The notes under the pieces were generated by a model that worked only from the letters and a program-made list of their open reading frames with translations, was not told where the DNA came from and ran no database searches. Shown here one piece after another: positions 1-6,515 of a DNA stretch of 8,309 bases; position 1 is the stretch's first letter, and every line of letters starts with the position of its first letter. The position numbers were made by a program, and so were the translations under genes. Origin of the DNA: Ignavibacteriales bacterium (GTDB lineage: Bacteria > Bacteroidota > Ignavibacteria > UBA10030); NCBI GenBank assembly GCA_016207365.1, contig JACQPU010000267.1, positions 1-8,309 of the forward strand, given 5' to 3'.

Positions 1-594
1 CAGGGGAAAATACAGGTGCGTCGTTTCGCGGACAACTGGCCGCCGTCCGCACAGCTTGCACCGCGGATCGATCAGGTCCGTCTGATTCAACCATGTTCCA
101 CAGTTTTCGCACTGATCGCCACGGGCATCGGGCGACCCGCAACTGGGACATGTTCCCTCGACGTACCGATCCGCCAGGAATCTCTTGTCGTATTCACAAT
201 AAAGCTGCTTTTCCCGTTTCTCCTTAAGCAGCCCTTTCCGGTGAAACTCGACAAAAAACTCCCTTGTGGTTTCATGATGGAGGGGGATTGATGTTCGCGA
301 GTATTGGTCGAAACTCATGCCGAATTCTTCGAACGCGGCCTTGTTGGCAGGATGATACCGATCAACAACGGCTTGAGGCGTGATGTTCTCCTGATCGGCC
401 GTCACGGTGATTGCGACTCCGTGCTCATCGGATCCGCAAAGGAACAAGACATCATTTCCCCTGAGTCGCTGGTATCGTGCGTAGATATCAGACGGAAGGT
501 ACGCGCCTGCAAGATGGCCAAGATGAATAAAGCCGTTTGCGTACGGGAGTGCTGCCGTGATGAGTATTTTTCTGGGGCGGTGCGGACGGTTCAT
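1..594 (-). CDS. metG: Methionyl-tRNA synthetase, N-terminal 198 codons (runs off the window)
   Basis: Class I cytoplasmic synthetase that charges tRNA-Met with methionine. The first 198 residues are present and the gene continues beyond base 1. The Rossmann fold opens with KILITAALPYANG, followed by the ATP-binding HIGH-type motif HLGH at residues 24-27 and the family block CGSDEHG near residues 53-59. The inserted zinc-knuckle domain has CPSC (149-152) with CENC (162-165), and CKLC (179-182), which probably pairs with C133-x2-D136. This is the two-knuckle form of the enzyme. The KMSKS loop and anticodon-binding domain lie outside the window. The ATG at 594 is chosen because it shares an ATGA with the holB stop, a sign of translational coupling, and because the conserved KILIT block follows within ten residues. 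Identification is secure; whether a C-terminal tRNA-binding domain is present cannot be seen. Confidence 0.97.
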   Translation of the reverse strand, partial: MNRPHRPRKILITAALPYANGFIHLGHLAGAYLPSDIYARYQRLRGNDVLFLCGSDEHGVAITVTADQENITPQAVVDRYHPANKAAFEEFGMSFDQYSRTSIPLHHETTREFFVEFHRKGLLKEKREKQLYCEYDKRFLADRYVEGTCPSCGSPDARGDQCENCGTWLNQTDLIDPRCKLCGRRPVVRETTHLYFPL

Positions 595-1715
595 TCAGAG
601 GGAGAGGCGATGCTGCGATGGAGATCGAGTGCAAGTGTGGTCAGAACAAGAGGAAGATAGACATTCCTTTCCACAAGAGCAATGGAACGGTCCACAGAGC
701 GTGAGGCCGTGGTGAGGTCAGCACCGGGAAACCGTTCGACAAATCGTTGCACATCTTCGTCGTCCCGTGTCTCGTTACCGTCACCGGACGATGCGCGACG
801 CGCAACCGCCTCATGGAGCCACGACTGCAGAAGACGAAGCCATCGTTCCGCATCCGCGCGCTCACGTCCGGCGAGCACCGTTTCCACGTGCTTCAGAAGC
901 GCCGTACGGTTTTGCCCCAGAGCGAGCCGCACAAACTGCACGACCTCGCGCCGGCGCTCGAGAAGATCATCGGACGTCATCGCCCGGGCAGCGGCATAGC
1001 TCCCGTTTGCCAGCCGTGCTATGGTCATGGCCTCATCCTTCTCCACGCCATCCCGTTCCTGCAATGCGGCAGCTATATCTTCAACGCTTAACGGCGCGCA
1101 GCGGACAACCTGGCAGCGTGAGACAATGGTCGGCAGAAGCTGTTCCCTGCGCGATGTGGTCAGGAGCAACAGCGTATTCCCGGGCGGTTCTTCGAGCGTT
1201 TTCAAAAGCGCATTGCTGGCCTCGGCATTCATCTCCTCTGCATTCAGAATAAGAAACACTTTCCTGGCAGATTGCGACGCGGTCATCGAGGCCTGGCGCC
1301 GAATCTCACGGATACTGTTCACCTTGATGAAACTCGCCTTCGCCACGGATATGCGATGATAGAGATCCCGCGCCTTCGCGGCCAACTCGGCATGGAGCGC
1401 ATCCATTTGGTCGTCCGTAAAACCTTTGAGGGGATCGTCTCCGGTTTTTTCGCCTTTCCCCGCCGGAAGTGCCACAATAAGGCGAACGTCGGGATGCTGG
1501 AGCGATTCGAGCCTGCGGCAGGAGTCGCACTTGCCGCATGCATCTGCTCCCCGCTCCTGGCAATTCAAGACCCTGGCAAACTCGATCGCAAGAGCATCCT
1601 TTCCGACTCCTTCGGGGCCATCAAACAGATAGGCGTGAGCAACGTGCCCCGATGAGACGGCTCTCCGAAGGAGCTCCTTCACGCGTTCTTGCCCTATGAT
1701 GCGGTCCCAAGCCAT
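591..1715 (-). CDS. holB: DNA polymerase III subunit delta prime
   Basis: 374-residue AAA+ clamp-loader subunit, needed with DnaX and delta to load the sliding clamp at the replication fork. Visible are the N-terminal box DRIIGQERVK (4-13), a Walker-A-like loop GPEGVGKD (33-40), and the clamp-loader zinc module C52 with CGKCDSC (60-66). There follow a degenerate Walker B (FLILNAEEMN), ALLKTLEEPP (169-178), a sensor-1 region ending in the SRC motif (199-201), and an all-helical C-terminal domain. Walker A lacks the usual Ser/Thr after GK and Walker B lacks its Asp, as expected for delta prime, which generally does not hydrolyse ATP; this separates it from DnaX. The ATG at 1715 is preferred because the family starts just before WDRIIGQ. 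An in-frame ATG at 1727 would add only MLFD, and the open frame upstream to 2126 is antigenic nonsense read inside the Omp85 gene. It lies 1 base after the Omp85 stop and overlaps metG by 4 bases. Confidence 0.93.
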   Translation of the reverse strand: MAWDRIIGQERVKELLRRAVSSGHVAHAYLFDGPEGVGKDALAIEFARVLNCQERGADACGKCDSCRRLESLQHPDVRLIVALPAGKGEKTGDDPLKGFTDDQMDALHAELAAKARDLYHRISVAKASFIKVNSIREIRRQASMTASQSARKVFLILNAEEMNAEASNALLKTLEEPPGNTLLLLTTSRREQLLPTIVSRCQVVRCAPLSVEDIAAALQERDGVEKDEAMTIARLANGSYAAARAMTSDDLLERRREVVQFVRLALGQNRTALLKHVETVLAGRERADAERWLRLLQSWLHEAVARRASSGDGNETRDDEDVQRFVERFPGADLTTASRSVDRSIALVERNVYLPLVLTTLALDLHRSIASPSE

Positions 1716-1716
1716 A

Positions 1717-3771
1717 TCAAAAAGCATGTCCGATTCCGAAATGCACAAGGCTGTACGTATCGTGAAAGAACCTTCGCTCGAAGATCCATTTGCGCCCGCT
1801 GGCATCGAACGGATCGTACATACGCAGGCCGAAATCGATCCTGATGGGACCGGCGATCGTGTCCCACCGAAGACCCAATCCCACCGCCGCGGCAATTTCC
1901 GTGCTCCGAACCCTGTGAAGATCCGTCCAGATGTTTCCGGCGTCAACAAAGCCGACAAGCGAGATGTTTGAGGGATCGAGAAACCAGAACCTCCCGGCCC
2001 CTCGAAATAAATGCCACCGGGCTTCCAGATTCGCCTCCATAAGGGCTTTTCCGCCCTCGTTTGGCGATGGTACGGCTCCCAGTTCACGCGAGCGCCATCC
2101 CCGCACGCTTTCACTCCCGCCCGCAAAGAACTTGCGCGTGATGGGTACTTCGACGGTTCCGCGGTACAACTTGCTGTAGCCGCCTCTCAGCCTCCCGGCC
2201 CAGATGAGATTTCCACCAGCCTCCGTCCAGTACCACTGCCCAACGGCGGAGATCTTGAAGTAATTCGAGTACGGGAGCCTTGATCCCAGCACACCGCCGA
2301 AAACAGTCGGAATCAAGCCGGATTCTTCGATTGATCCGGAATGGAAAAATCCCGACGACGGAGAAAACAAGTCATTGCGTTTGTCTCTTTGGAGGGACAC
2401 GTTTATGATCGAGTTGAACTGCGGTGTCAATCCCTCCCGTTGCGACAGCTCCGCTTCTCCTGCCCTGGTGAAGCTTCTTGGATCCACGCGTTCGAGGTTG
2501 AATTCCACAGCTCCCCGTGTGAATCGGGCGAGCTGGGCGTCCACACCAATCCGCGCCTGATAAATCGGCGCGAAATAGTTTTTTTGTTTTTCGAGCATTG
2601 CCGACAACGTGGTGGTGAGCCTCACCTTGTTCGAAAAGAGGTACGGCTGTACGACCTGACTCGAGAGCTCGATCCTCGAAATAAGCGAACTGTCCCTGAG
2701 ACCGGTTTGGTTCAGAATCCGGGAGAAATTGACGTCCTGGATCGACTGAAGACCAATGCGGGTTCGGACGGTGAAGCTGCGCGCTCCGCCAAAGAAGTTC
2801 CGGTTGCTATAGCCAATTCCCGTGGTCACATTGAACGCGCTGTTCTCATCGTTCACACCAATCTCCGGCGTCAGTTCATGGAATGCCCGGGGACGGACAA
2901 AGATCCTCATCGGAATGCGCAGGGAGTCCATGGACCGCTGCTCCACGAGCGGCTCGATGCGGGTTGCTTCGAACACGCCAAGGCGGTTCAGGTTCCTCTC
3001 ACTGTCGATCTTTCGCTCCTCACTATAAAAATCTCCCGGTGCAAACTCCAGATGCCGGGTGACGACATAATCCTCGACGCGCTGGCGAACCGTTGTATCA
3101 TGCGCCACCGTTATGGCGCCAAAGCTGTATCGCTCGTTCGGATGAAAGGTCCAGACGAGCGTTACATTGTTGGTCGATGCGTAGCGCCGCGCCACGGGCT
3201 CATCGAGCTGAACACGCACATAACCATGATTTGCAAACGAAGTGACGATGCGACGGAGTTCCTGCTCGACGGCATCGACCGTATAGGGATCTCCTACATG
3301 GAGGAGCCGGTTGTCCTGGATATCGGCCAGGAGGACCGTCGGGAGCGCGTCGAGTCCGCGGATCAGCAAGGTATCGATAAAGGAGCGCCTCCCTTCAACG
3401 ATACGGAAGGTGATATCGATGGAGCGGTCCTCGAAATCGATTTGGAGAGACGTATCAACGCTCGAGAGAAAAAATCCCTGGTCCCGATAGTACTGGCGGA
3501 GCCTCAGGAGATCGCTTTCGAGCGCGCCCGGATCGAAATACCCCGCCTCATCCCCGAGCGAGCTGCTGATTTTTCCCAGCAGCTTTGAGAGGAAACCGGG
3601 TGTTTGCCTGGTTTCAATGACGGCCCGTAAGGCATCGCTGTTGAGCTCGTCGTTCCCGGCAAACGCGACGCGCGTGACCTCCAGTTCACGCAGTGAAGTT
3701 TGGGAGCGCGAGGGAACATTGACAGCTGCCAGGAGCAGCGCGAAAAACATCAAGCGAACAGGTGAATTCAT
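1717..3771 (-). CDS. Omp85/BamA-family outer membrane protein (POTRA domains plus beta-barrel)
   Basis: 684-residue outer-membrane protein of the Omp85 superfamily, which inserts beta-barrel proteins into the outer membrane. A signal peptide covers residues 1 to about 23 (R6, hydrophobic FFALLLAAV, then a polar SRSQ stretch). About three POTRA domains follow: roughly 28-126 (with RQYYRDQGF near 92-100), 130-212 and 213-293. The second half, about 300-684, is the 16-stranded barrel. Diagnostic features are GGSESVRGWR (551-560), carrying the VRGF-type lumen-loop motif, then GFVDAGNIW (607-615), GPIRIDFG (641-648) and a C-terminal aromatic residue (HFGIGHAF). Canonical BamA has five POTRAs, so this could be the organism's BamA with fewer domains or a TamA/BamA paralogue; I therefore give no symbol. 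The ATG at 3771 is chosen because the next Met (residue 8) would remove the positive residue from the signal peptide. No Shine-Dalgarno is visible. A terminator lies directly upstream. Confidence 0.93.
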   Translation of the reverse strand: MNSPVRLMFFALLLAAVNVPSRSQTSLRELEVTRVAFAGNDELNSDALRAVIETRQTPGFLSKLLGKISSSLGDEAGYFDPGALESDLLRLRQYYRDQGFFLSSVDTSLQIDFEDRSIDITFRIVEGRRSFIDTLLIRGLDALPTVLLADIQDNRLLHVGDPYTVDAVEQELRRIVTSFANHGYVRVQLDEPVARRYASTNNVTLVWTFHPNERYSFGAITVAHDTTVRQRVEDYVVTRHLEFAPGDFYSEERKIDSERNLNRLGVFEATRIEPLVEQRSMDSLRIPMRIFVRPRAFHELTPEIGVNDENSAFNVTTGIGYSNRNFFGGARSFTVRTRIGLQSIQDVNFSRILNQTGLRDSSLISRIELSSQVVQPYLFSNKVRLTTTLSAMLEKQKNYFAPIYQARIGVDAQLARFTRGAVEFNLERVDPRSFTRAGEAELSQREGLTPQFNSIINVSLQRDKRNDLFSPSSGFFHSGSIEESGLIPTVFGGVLGSRLPYSNYFKISAVGQWYWTEAGGNLIWAGRLRGGYSKLYRGTVEVPITRKFFAGGSESVRGWRSRELGAVPSPNEGGKALMEANLEARWHLFRGAGRFWFLDPSNISLVGFVDAGNIWTDLHRVRSTEIAAAVGLGLRWDTIAGPIRIDFGLRMYDPFDASGRKWIFERRFFHDTYSLVHFGIGHAF

Positions 3772-3775
3772 GGAA

Positions 3776-3806
3776 TAAAAAAACCCAGCAACAAACCACT
3801 GGGTTT
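3776..3806 (-). terminator. Rho-independent terminator after the DUF2795 gene, abutting the Omp85 start
   Basis: Read on the minus strand, the arm AAACCCAG (3806-3799) pairs perfectly with CTGGGTTT (3788-3781) across a 10-base loop. It is followed by a run of seven T (3783-3777, partly shared with the stem). It lies 32 bases after the DUF2795 stop and only about 5 bases before the Omp85 ATG at 3771. The structure is seen directly; termination efficiency is inferred. Upstream GGTTT and CGGT/ACCG segments (3807-3818) could pair with the first arm or form a preceding hairpin, so partial or regulated termination is possible. Confidence 0.85.
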
Positions 3807-3837
3807 CGGTACAAACCGGCGTGATGATACGGAAGCC

Positions 3838-4062
3838 TCAGTAATCCTTTTCGTCCTCGTAAAAGAAATCCTCGTCCGTGGGATAGTCCGGCCAGATCTC
3901 CTCAATGCTCTCGTACGGTTCCTCGCTGTCTTCGAGCTCTTCGAGGTTCTGGATCACTTCGATGGGCGCTCCGGTCCGGACTGCATAATCGATCAGTTCG
4001 TCTTTTGTAGCCGGCCAGGGGGCATCATCCAAATACGAGGCGAGTTCAATTGTCCAGATCAT
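3838..4062 (-). CDS. Small acidic DUF2795 protein
   Basis: 74-residue soluble protein with no signal peptide or membrane segment. The region LASYLDDAPWPATKDELIDY (7-26), followed by GAPIEVIQNLEELED (31-45) and PYESIEEIWPDYPTDEDF (49-66), matches my recollection of the DUF2795 family, whose pattern is a YL segment, 'P-A-x-K-D-E-L-I', a Gly-Ala turn and a Leu-rich helix. It is very acidic: 24 Asp/Glu against 3 Lys/Arg, with the tail EDEKDY. The molecular function is unknown. It lies 67 bases after the M23 peptidase gene and is followed by a strong terminator, so it is probably the last gene of a transcript starting at the promoter near 5114-5142. The gene could also have its own weak promoter in the 67-base gap; I see no good one. 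Its good family match argues that this is a real gene and not a chance reading frame. Confidence 0.85.
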   Translation of the reverse strand: MIWTIELASYLDDAPWPATKDELIDYAVRTGAPIEVIQNLEELEDSEEPYESIEEIWPDYPTDEDFFYEDEKDY

Positions 4063-4129
4063 TGATCAACCACCGCCGCACAAAGTGTACCGCTCTGAGT
4101 TTTGTACAAAGAAAGGAAAAACGGACCCG

Positions 4130-5080
4130 TTAGTCAAGTACCAGGTTTTGGTCCTTGTACTGGTGGTAATCGACATCATCGAAGAAGTAGTCGATGGGGT
4201 TCTGACGAATACCGTTAAGCCGGACTTCATAATGCAGATGGGGGCCGCTGACGAGGCCTGTCCTGCCGCTGAGGGCAATCAGGTCGCCCCGCTTGACCTT
4301 CTGTCCCTCTTTGACCATGATCTTGCTCAGGTGGGCATATATGCTCGTGTATCCATACCCGTGCCCGAGTTCCACGATGACACCGTAGCCGCCACGCGTC
4401 CGCCCCGCAAATTCCACGACACCGTCAGCCGAGGCGTACACTGGCGTCCCAACATCGTTGGCGATATCCAGCCCCTCATGAGGTTTGATAATCCGGAGAA
4501 TAGGGTGAAGTCTCGGACCGAACCCGTGGACCGAATAATATCCCTCCATCGGCTTGATGGCCGGAAGGTGTGCGAAACGAAGCTTGTTTTCCTCGTACGT
4601 CTTTACCACATCCTCGTAACTGCGATACTGAAGCTGAAGTTCCCGATCGGCTCTCGACGCCATGGTATTAAGCCGGACGAGCATCTGATTCACGTCTGTG
4701 GAAACACCGTACTCGATCCGCTCCTCGGCACCACCGACGCCGGCCTTTCGCGTATCCTCGTCGATCTTAGGCATATCTACCATCATCCTGATCTCATTGC
4801 CGCGATCGTTCAGCGACTCAAGCTGCCGCTCCAATCCACCCAGCTTCTCCGCCAGCATTGACATCTGTGCCCGAAGGACTGCGTTTTCGGCCGCGAGCAC
4901 ACTTGCGCGGCCCATGCCAAGACCCAAGGCGTCGTTGAAATACTGATTTCCTTCGAACACGAGAACCCCGGCAAGAAGTGCAATGACTACCGTGGCCGAG
5001 GCCATCCGGGTTTTCACCCAGCGTGCCTCCACAAATTTCAACGTGTCGGTCGAGTAGTAGTAGAGTTTCAGTTTTCCCAT
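4130..5080 (-). CDS. Membrane-anchored M23-family (LytM-type) metallopeptidase
   Basis: 316-residue predicted periplasmic peptidoglycan endopeptidase or divisome activator. A short basic cytoplasmic start (MGKLKLYYYS) precedes one membrane segment at about 27-43. A probable coiled coil (about 60-100, with a Leu/Glu heptad pattern) and a helical spacer to about 165 follow, then the LytM domain (about 180-298). The zinc site is complete: H201 and D205 in HEGLD, and H283 in HLH (281-283). Catalytic His candidates are H250 (in YAHLS) and H281. All metal and catalytic positions are kept, so it should be an active enzyme and not a degenerate EnvC/NlpD-like activator. The layout resembles the M23 proteins of Bacteroidota/Chlorobi that begin KLKxYY. 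It has its own strong promoter about 34 bases upstream and precedes the DUF2795 gene. Only a weak AGGGA lies 12 bases before the ATG. Confidence 0.92.
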   Translation of the reverse strand: MGKLKLYYYSTDTLKFVEARWVKTRMASATVVIALLAGVLVFEGNQYFNDALGLGMGRASVLAAENAVLRAQMSMLAEKLGGLERQLESLNDRGNEIRMMVDMPKIDEDTRKAGVGGAEERIEYGVSTDVNQMLVRLNTMASRADRELQLQYRSYEDVVKTYEENKLRFAHLPAIKPMEGYYSVHGFGPRLHPILRIIKPHEGLDIANDVGTPVYASADGVVEFAGRTRGGYGVIVELGHGYGYTSIYAHLSKIMVKEGQKVKRGDLIALSGRTGLVSGPHLHYEVRLNGIRQNPIDYFFDDVDYHQYKDQNLVLD

Positions 5081-5093
5081 GATCGATAGAATT

Positions 5094-5107
5094 CCCTGGC
5101 GACAGGG
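5094..5107 (-). promoter_or_regulatory. Short hairpin at the predicted 5' end of the M23 peptidase mRNA
   Basis: On the minus strand CCCTG (5107-5103) can pair with CAGGG (5098-5094) across a TCGC loop. The predicted transcription start, about 6-7 bases below the -10 box, falls at roughly 5107-5108, so the hairpin would sit at the very 5' end of the message. Its second arm contains the only Shine-Dalgarno-like sequence (AGGGA, 5097-5093) before the ATG at 5080. It might stabilise the RNA or limit ribosome access; both are inferences from a five-pair stem. Confidence 0.35.
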
Positions 5108-5113
5108 CAGGCC

Positions 5114-5142
5114 AGTATACCGAATTATTCGGGTTTTGTCAA
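5114..5142 (-). promoter_or_regulatory. Near-consensus sigma-70 promoter for the M23 peptidase gene, with spacer palindrome
   Basis: The -35 box TTGACA (5142-5137, perfect consensus) is separated by exactly 17 bases from TATACT (5119-5114, five of six consensus bases). It points toward the peptidase ATG at 5080, with a predicted leader of about 27 bases. It lies in the 72-base gap after hprK, where no terminator for hprK is visible. A perfect 13-bp palindrome CCGAATAATTCGG (5132-5120) fills most of the spacer and abuts the -10 box, the right place for a repressor operator. Promoter strength and repression are inferred from position and consensus match. Confidence 0.82.
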
Positions 5143-5152
5143 GAATTCGCTT

Positions 5153-6160
5153 CTATTCGAAGTCATGCTCGAAGTAGTCAATCACCCGCTTCCCCTTTGT
5201 TTTTTCAGCGATCGCGGCCTCCAGACGCTTCGAAAACTCTTTTGCCGAATCATATCCATAGTGCCGCAGCAAATAGTCGAGGGCAATCACTTCTGTTATC
5301 ACCGTCACATTCTTCCCGGGGAAGATCGGAAGCCGCACGTGCGGGATGCTTACTCCCAGTATTTCAATATTGTCATGATCCAGACCTGTTCGCGTGTACT
5401 CGACATCCTGTTTCCACTCCTCGAGTTCCACAATCACCTCTACCCTTTTCTGATAGCGGATCGATCGGATGCCAAAAATCGAACGGACATCAATCAATCC
5501 AAGGCCGCGGATTTCCATGAAGTGCTTCACCACGTCCGTTCCCGCTCCCAGCAGAATCCCCTCACCCTTTCTCGTGATCATCACCACATCGTCTGCAACC
5601 AGCCTATGTCCGCGCTCAACCAGATCCAGTGCAATCTCGCTTTTGCCGATGCCCGACCGGCCTGTGAAGAGAACGCCGATGCCATACACGTCGATAAACG
5701 ATCCATGGACAACTGTTTGTGGAGCGAACTGGTCGTCAAGAAAATCGCTCAGAAAATAGACAAGCTTTGTAGTCTCGAAAGGAGACTGGAAAATGGAGAC
5801 GCTGTGTTCTGTAGCTATGCGAATCAATTCTTCGTCAATCGGATTGTCGTTTGTGACGATCACACACGGAAGGTCGAACTTGAAGATTGTTTCAAACGCC
5901 TTGACCCGTTCCCGGAGGCCAAGGTGCTGGAGATACCGCACTTCCGTGTTTCCAAACACCTGGACGCGGTCGTACGTGAACAACTCGACATACCCGGCCA
6001 GGGCCAGACCAGGCCTGTGAATATTCTTGTCACGCACCTCCCGTTCGAATCCCACTTCCCCGTTCAGCAGTTTCAATCCCAGGCGCTGCCTGTTTGCTTC
6101 ATACATGAAGCCGACGGTAATGCTTTTCTTCCGTGTTTCTTTCAAGTTCTCCAGTGCCAT
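5153..6160 (-). CDS. hprK: HPr kinase/phosphorylase
   Basis: 335-residue cytoplasmic, usually hexameric enzyme. It phosphorylates HPr on a regulatory serine using ATP or pyrophosphate and removes that phosphate by phosphorolysis. The N-terminal domain (about 10-130) has family blocks such as LKLLNGE and RPGLALAGY. The kinase domain has H152 (in VHGSFIDVYG), the P-loop GRSGIGKS (167-174), the catalytic pair D190-D191 in HRLVADD, and the signature EIRGLGLIDV (216-225). The phosphatase-associated loop RLPIFPGKN (276-284) is also present. All key residues are kept and the length is typical. The start at 6160 lies 15 bases after hpf with AGGA 10 bases upstream. The HPr gene and PTS genes are not adjacent, so the substrate must be encoded elsewhere. 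In Chlorobi/Bacteroidota-type genomes HPrK often occurs with an incomplete PTS and is thought to act in regulation and not in sugar uptake. Confidence 0.97.
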   Translation of the reverse strand: MALENLKETRKKSITVGFMYEANRQRLGLKLLNGEVGFEREVRDKNIHRPGLALAGYVELFTYDRVQVFGNTEVRYLQHLGLRERVKAFETIFKFDLPCVIVTNDNPIDEELIRIATEHSVSIFQSPFETTKLVYFLSDFLDDQFAPQTVVHGSFIDVYGIGVLFTGRSGIGKSEIALDLVERGHRLVADDVVMITRKGEGILLGAGTDVVKHFMEIRGLGLIDVRSIFGIRSIRYQKRVEVIVELEEWKQDVEYTRTGLDHDNIEILGVSIPHVRLPIFPGKNVTVITEVIALDYLLRHYGYDSAKEFSKRLEAAIAEKTKGKRVIDYFEHDFE

Positions 6161-6175
6161 GGCGAGTCATTCCTA

Positions 6176-6508
6176 TCAAAGTTTCTCACGCACCCTACGA
6201 ACCGTGGTCCGGTCCCTCTGGTGAAGCCTGTCCTTGTATTTTCGCAGTTGCGCAGCAAGCTTGTCGCAAGCAACGTCGACCGACCGTTGAAAATCCATGG
6301 TCGTGCTTTCTGCAGTAAGTCTTGTTTTGTAAACGGAAAGAATGATTTCCGCGCTCTTCACGCTCTTGCGCTTTTTCTCATAGCTCAGGATCACTTCTCC
6401 CCGGACAACGCCGTCGTAAAACCGGGTGAGACGACCAACCGCCTCCCGGGCGTACTCAACCAACGAATCCTGAGCCTTAAAATGACGCGACGTGACGATG
6501 ATATTCAT
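6176..6508 (-). CDS. hpf: Ribosome hibernation-promoting factor, short form (HPF/RaiA/YfiA family)
   Basis: 110-residue ribosome-binding protein of the S30AE family. These bind the decoding channel of the 30S subunit in stationary phase and silence ribosomes. The start MNIIVTSRHFKAQDSLVEYA (1-20) and the amphipathic helix VDVACDKLAAQLRKYKDR (77-94) are typical, as is the high basic content. The length puts it in the short class: it lacks the C-terminal dimerisation domain of long HPF. The ATG at 6508 is preferred over an upstream in-frame ATG at 6562 for three reasons. It matches the family N-terminus, it has a good Shine-Dalgarno AAAGGA (6521-6516) 7 bases upstream, and the longer version would overlap the end of xerC. 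The gene ends in tandem stops TGA-TAG. The xerC-hpf neighbourhood is one I recall from Bacteroidota-related genomes. Confidence 0.94.
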   Translation of the reverse strand: MNIIVTSRHFKAQDSLVEYAREAVGRLTRFYDGVVRGEVILSYEKKRKSVKSAEIILSVYKTRLTAESTTMDFQRSVDVACDKLAAQLRKYKDRLHQRDRTTVRRVREKL

Positions 6509-6515
6509 GACGGTT

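Noticed and set aside
1716..2126. Possible 137-residue N-terminal extension of holB
   Set aside because: The extension is the Omp85 coding region in another frame, has low-complexity Arg/Ser/Gly content, and the delta prime family starts at the Met before AWDRIIGQ.
2341..3588. Plus-strand open frame of 415 codons opposite the Omp85 gene
   Set aside because: It lies wholly inside a clear Omp85 gene on the other strand, with no domain, start signal or neighbour to support it.
4101..4110. Perfect 10-bp palindrome TTTGTACAAA in the gap before the DUF2795 gene
   Set aside because: Short and AT-rich, without clear promoter boxes at proper spacing (the nearest TTGTAC/TACACT pair has only a 14-base spacer). 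It could be a site but cannot be supported alone.
5120..5137. Palindrome plus following GTTTTG read on the plus strand as a terminator
   Set aside because: The stem would be only five or six pairs with a tiny loop, the T-run is short, and no plus-strand gene ends there. On the minus strand no T-run follows, so it is not the hprK terminator either.
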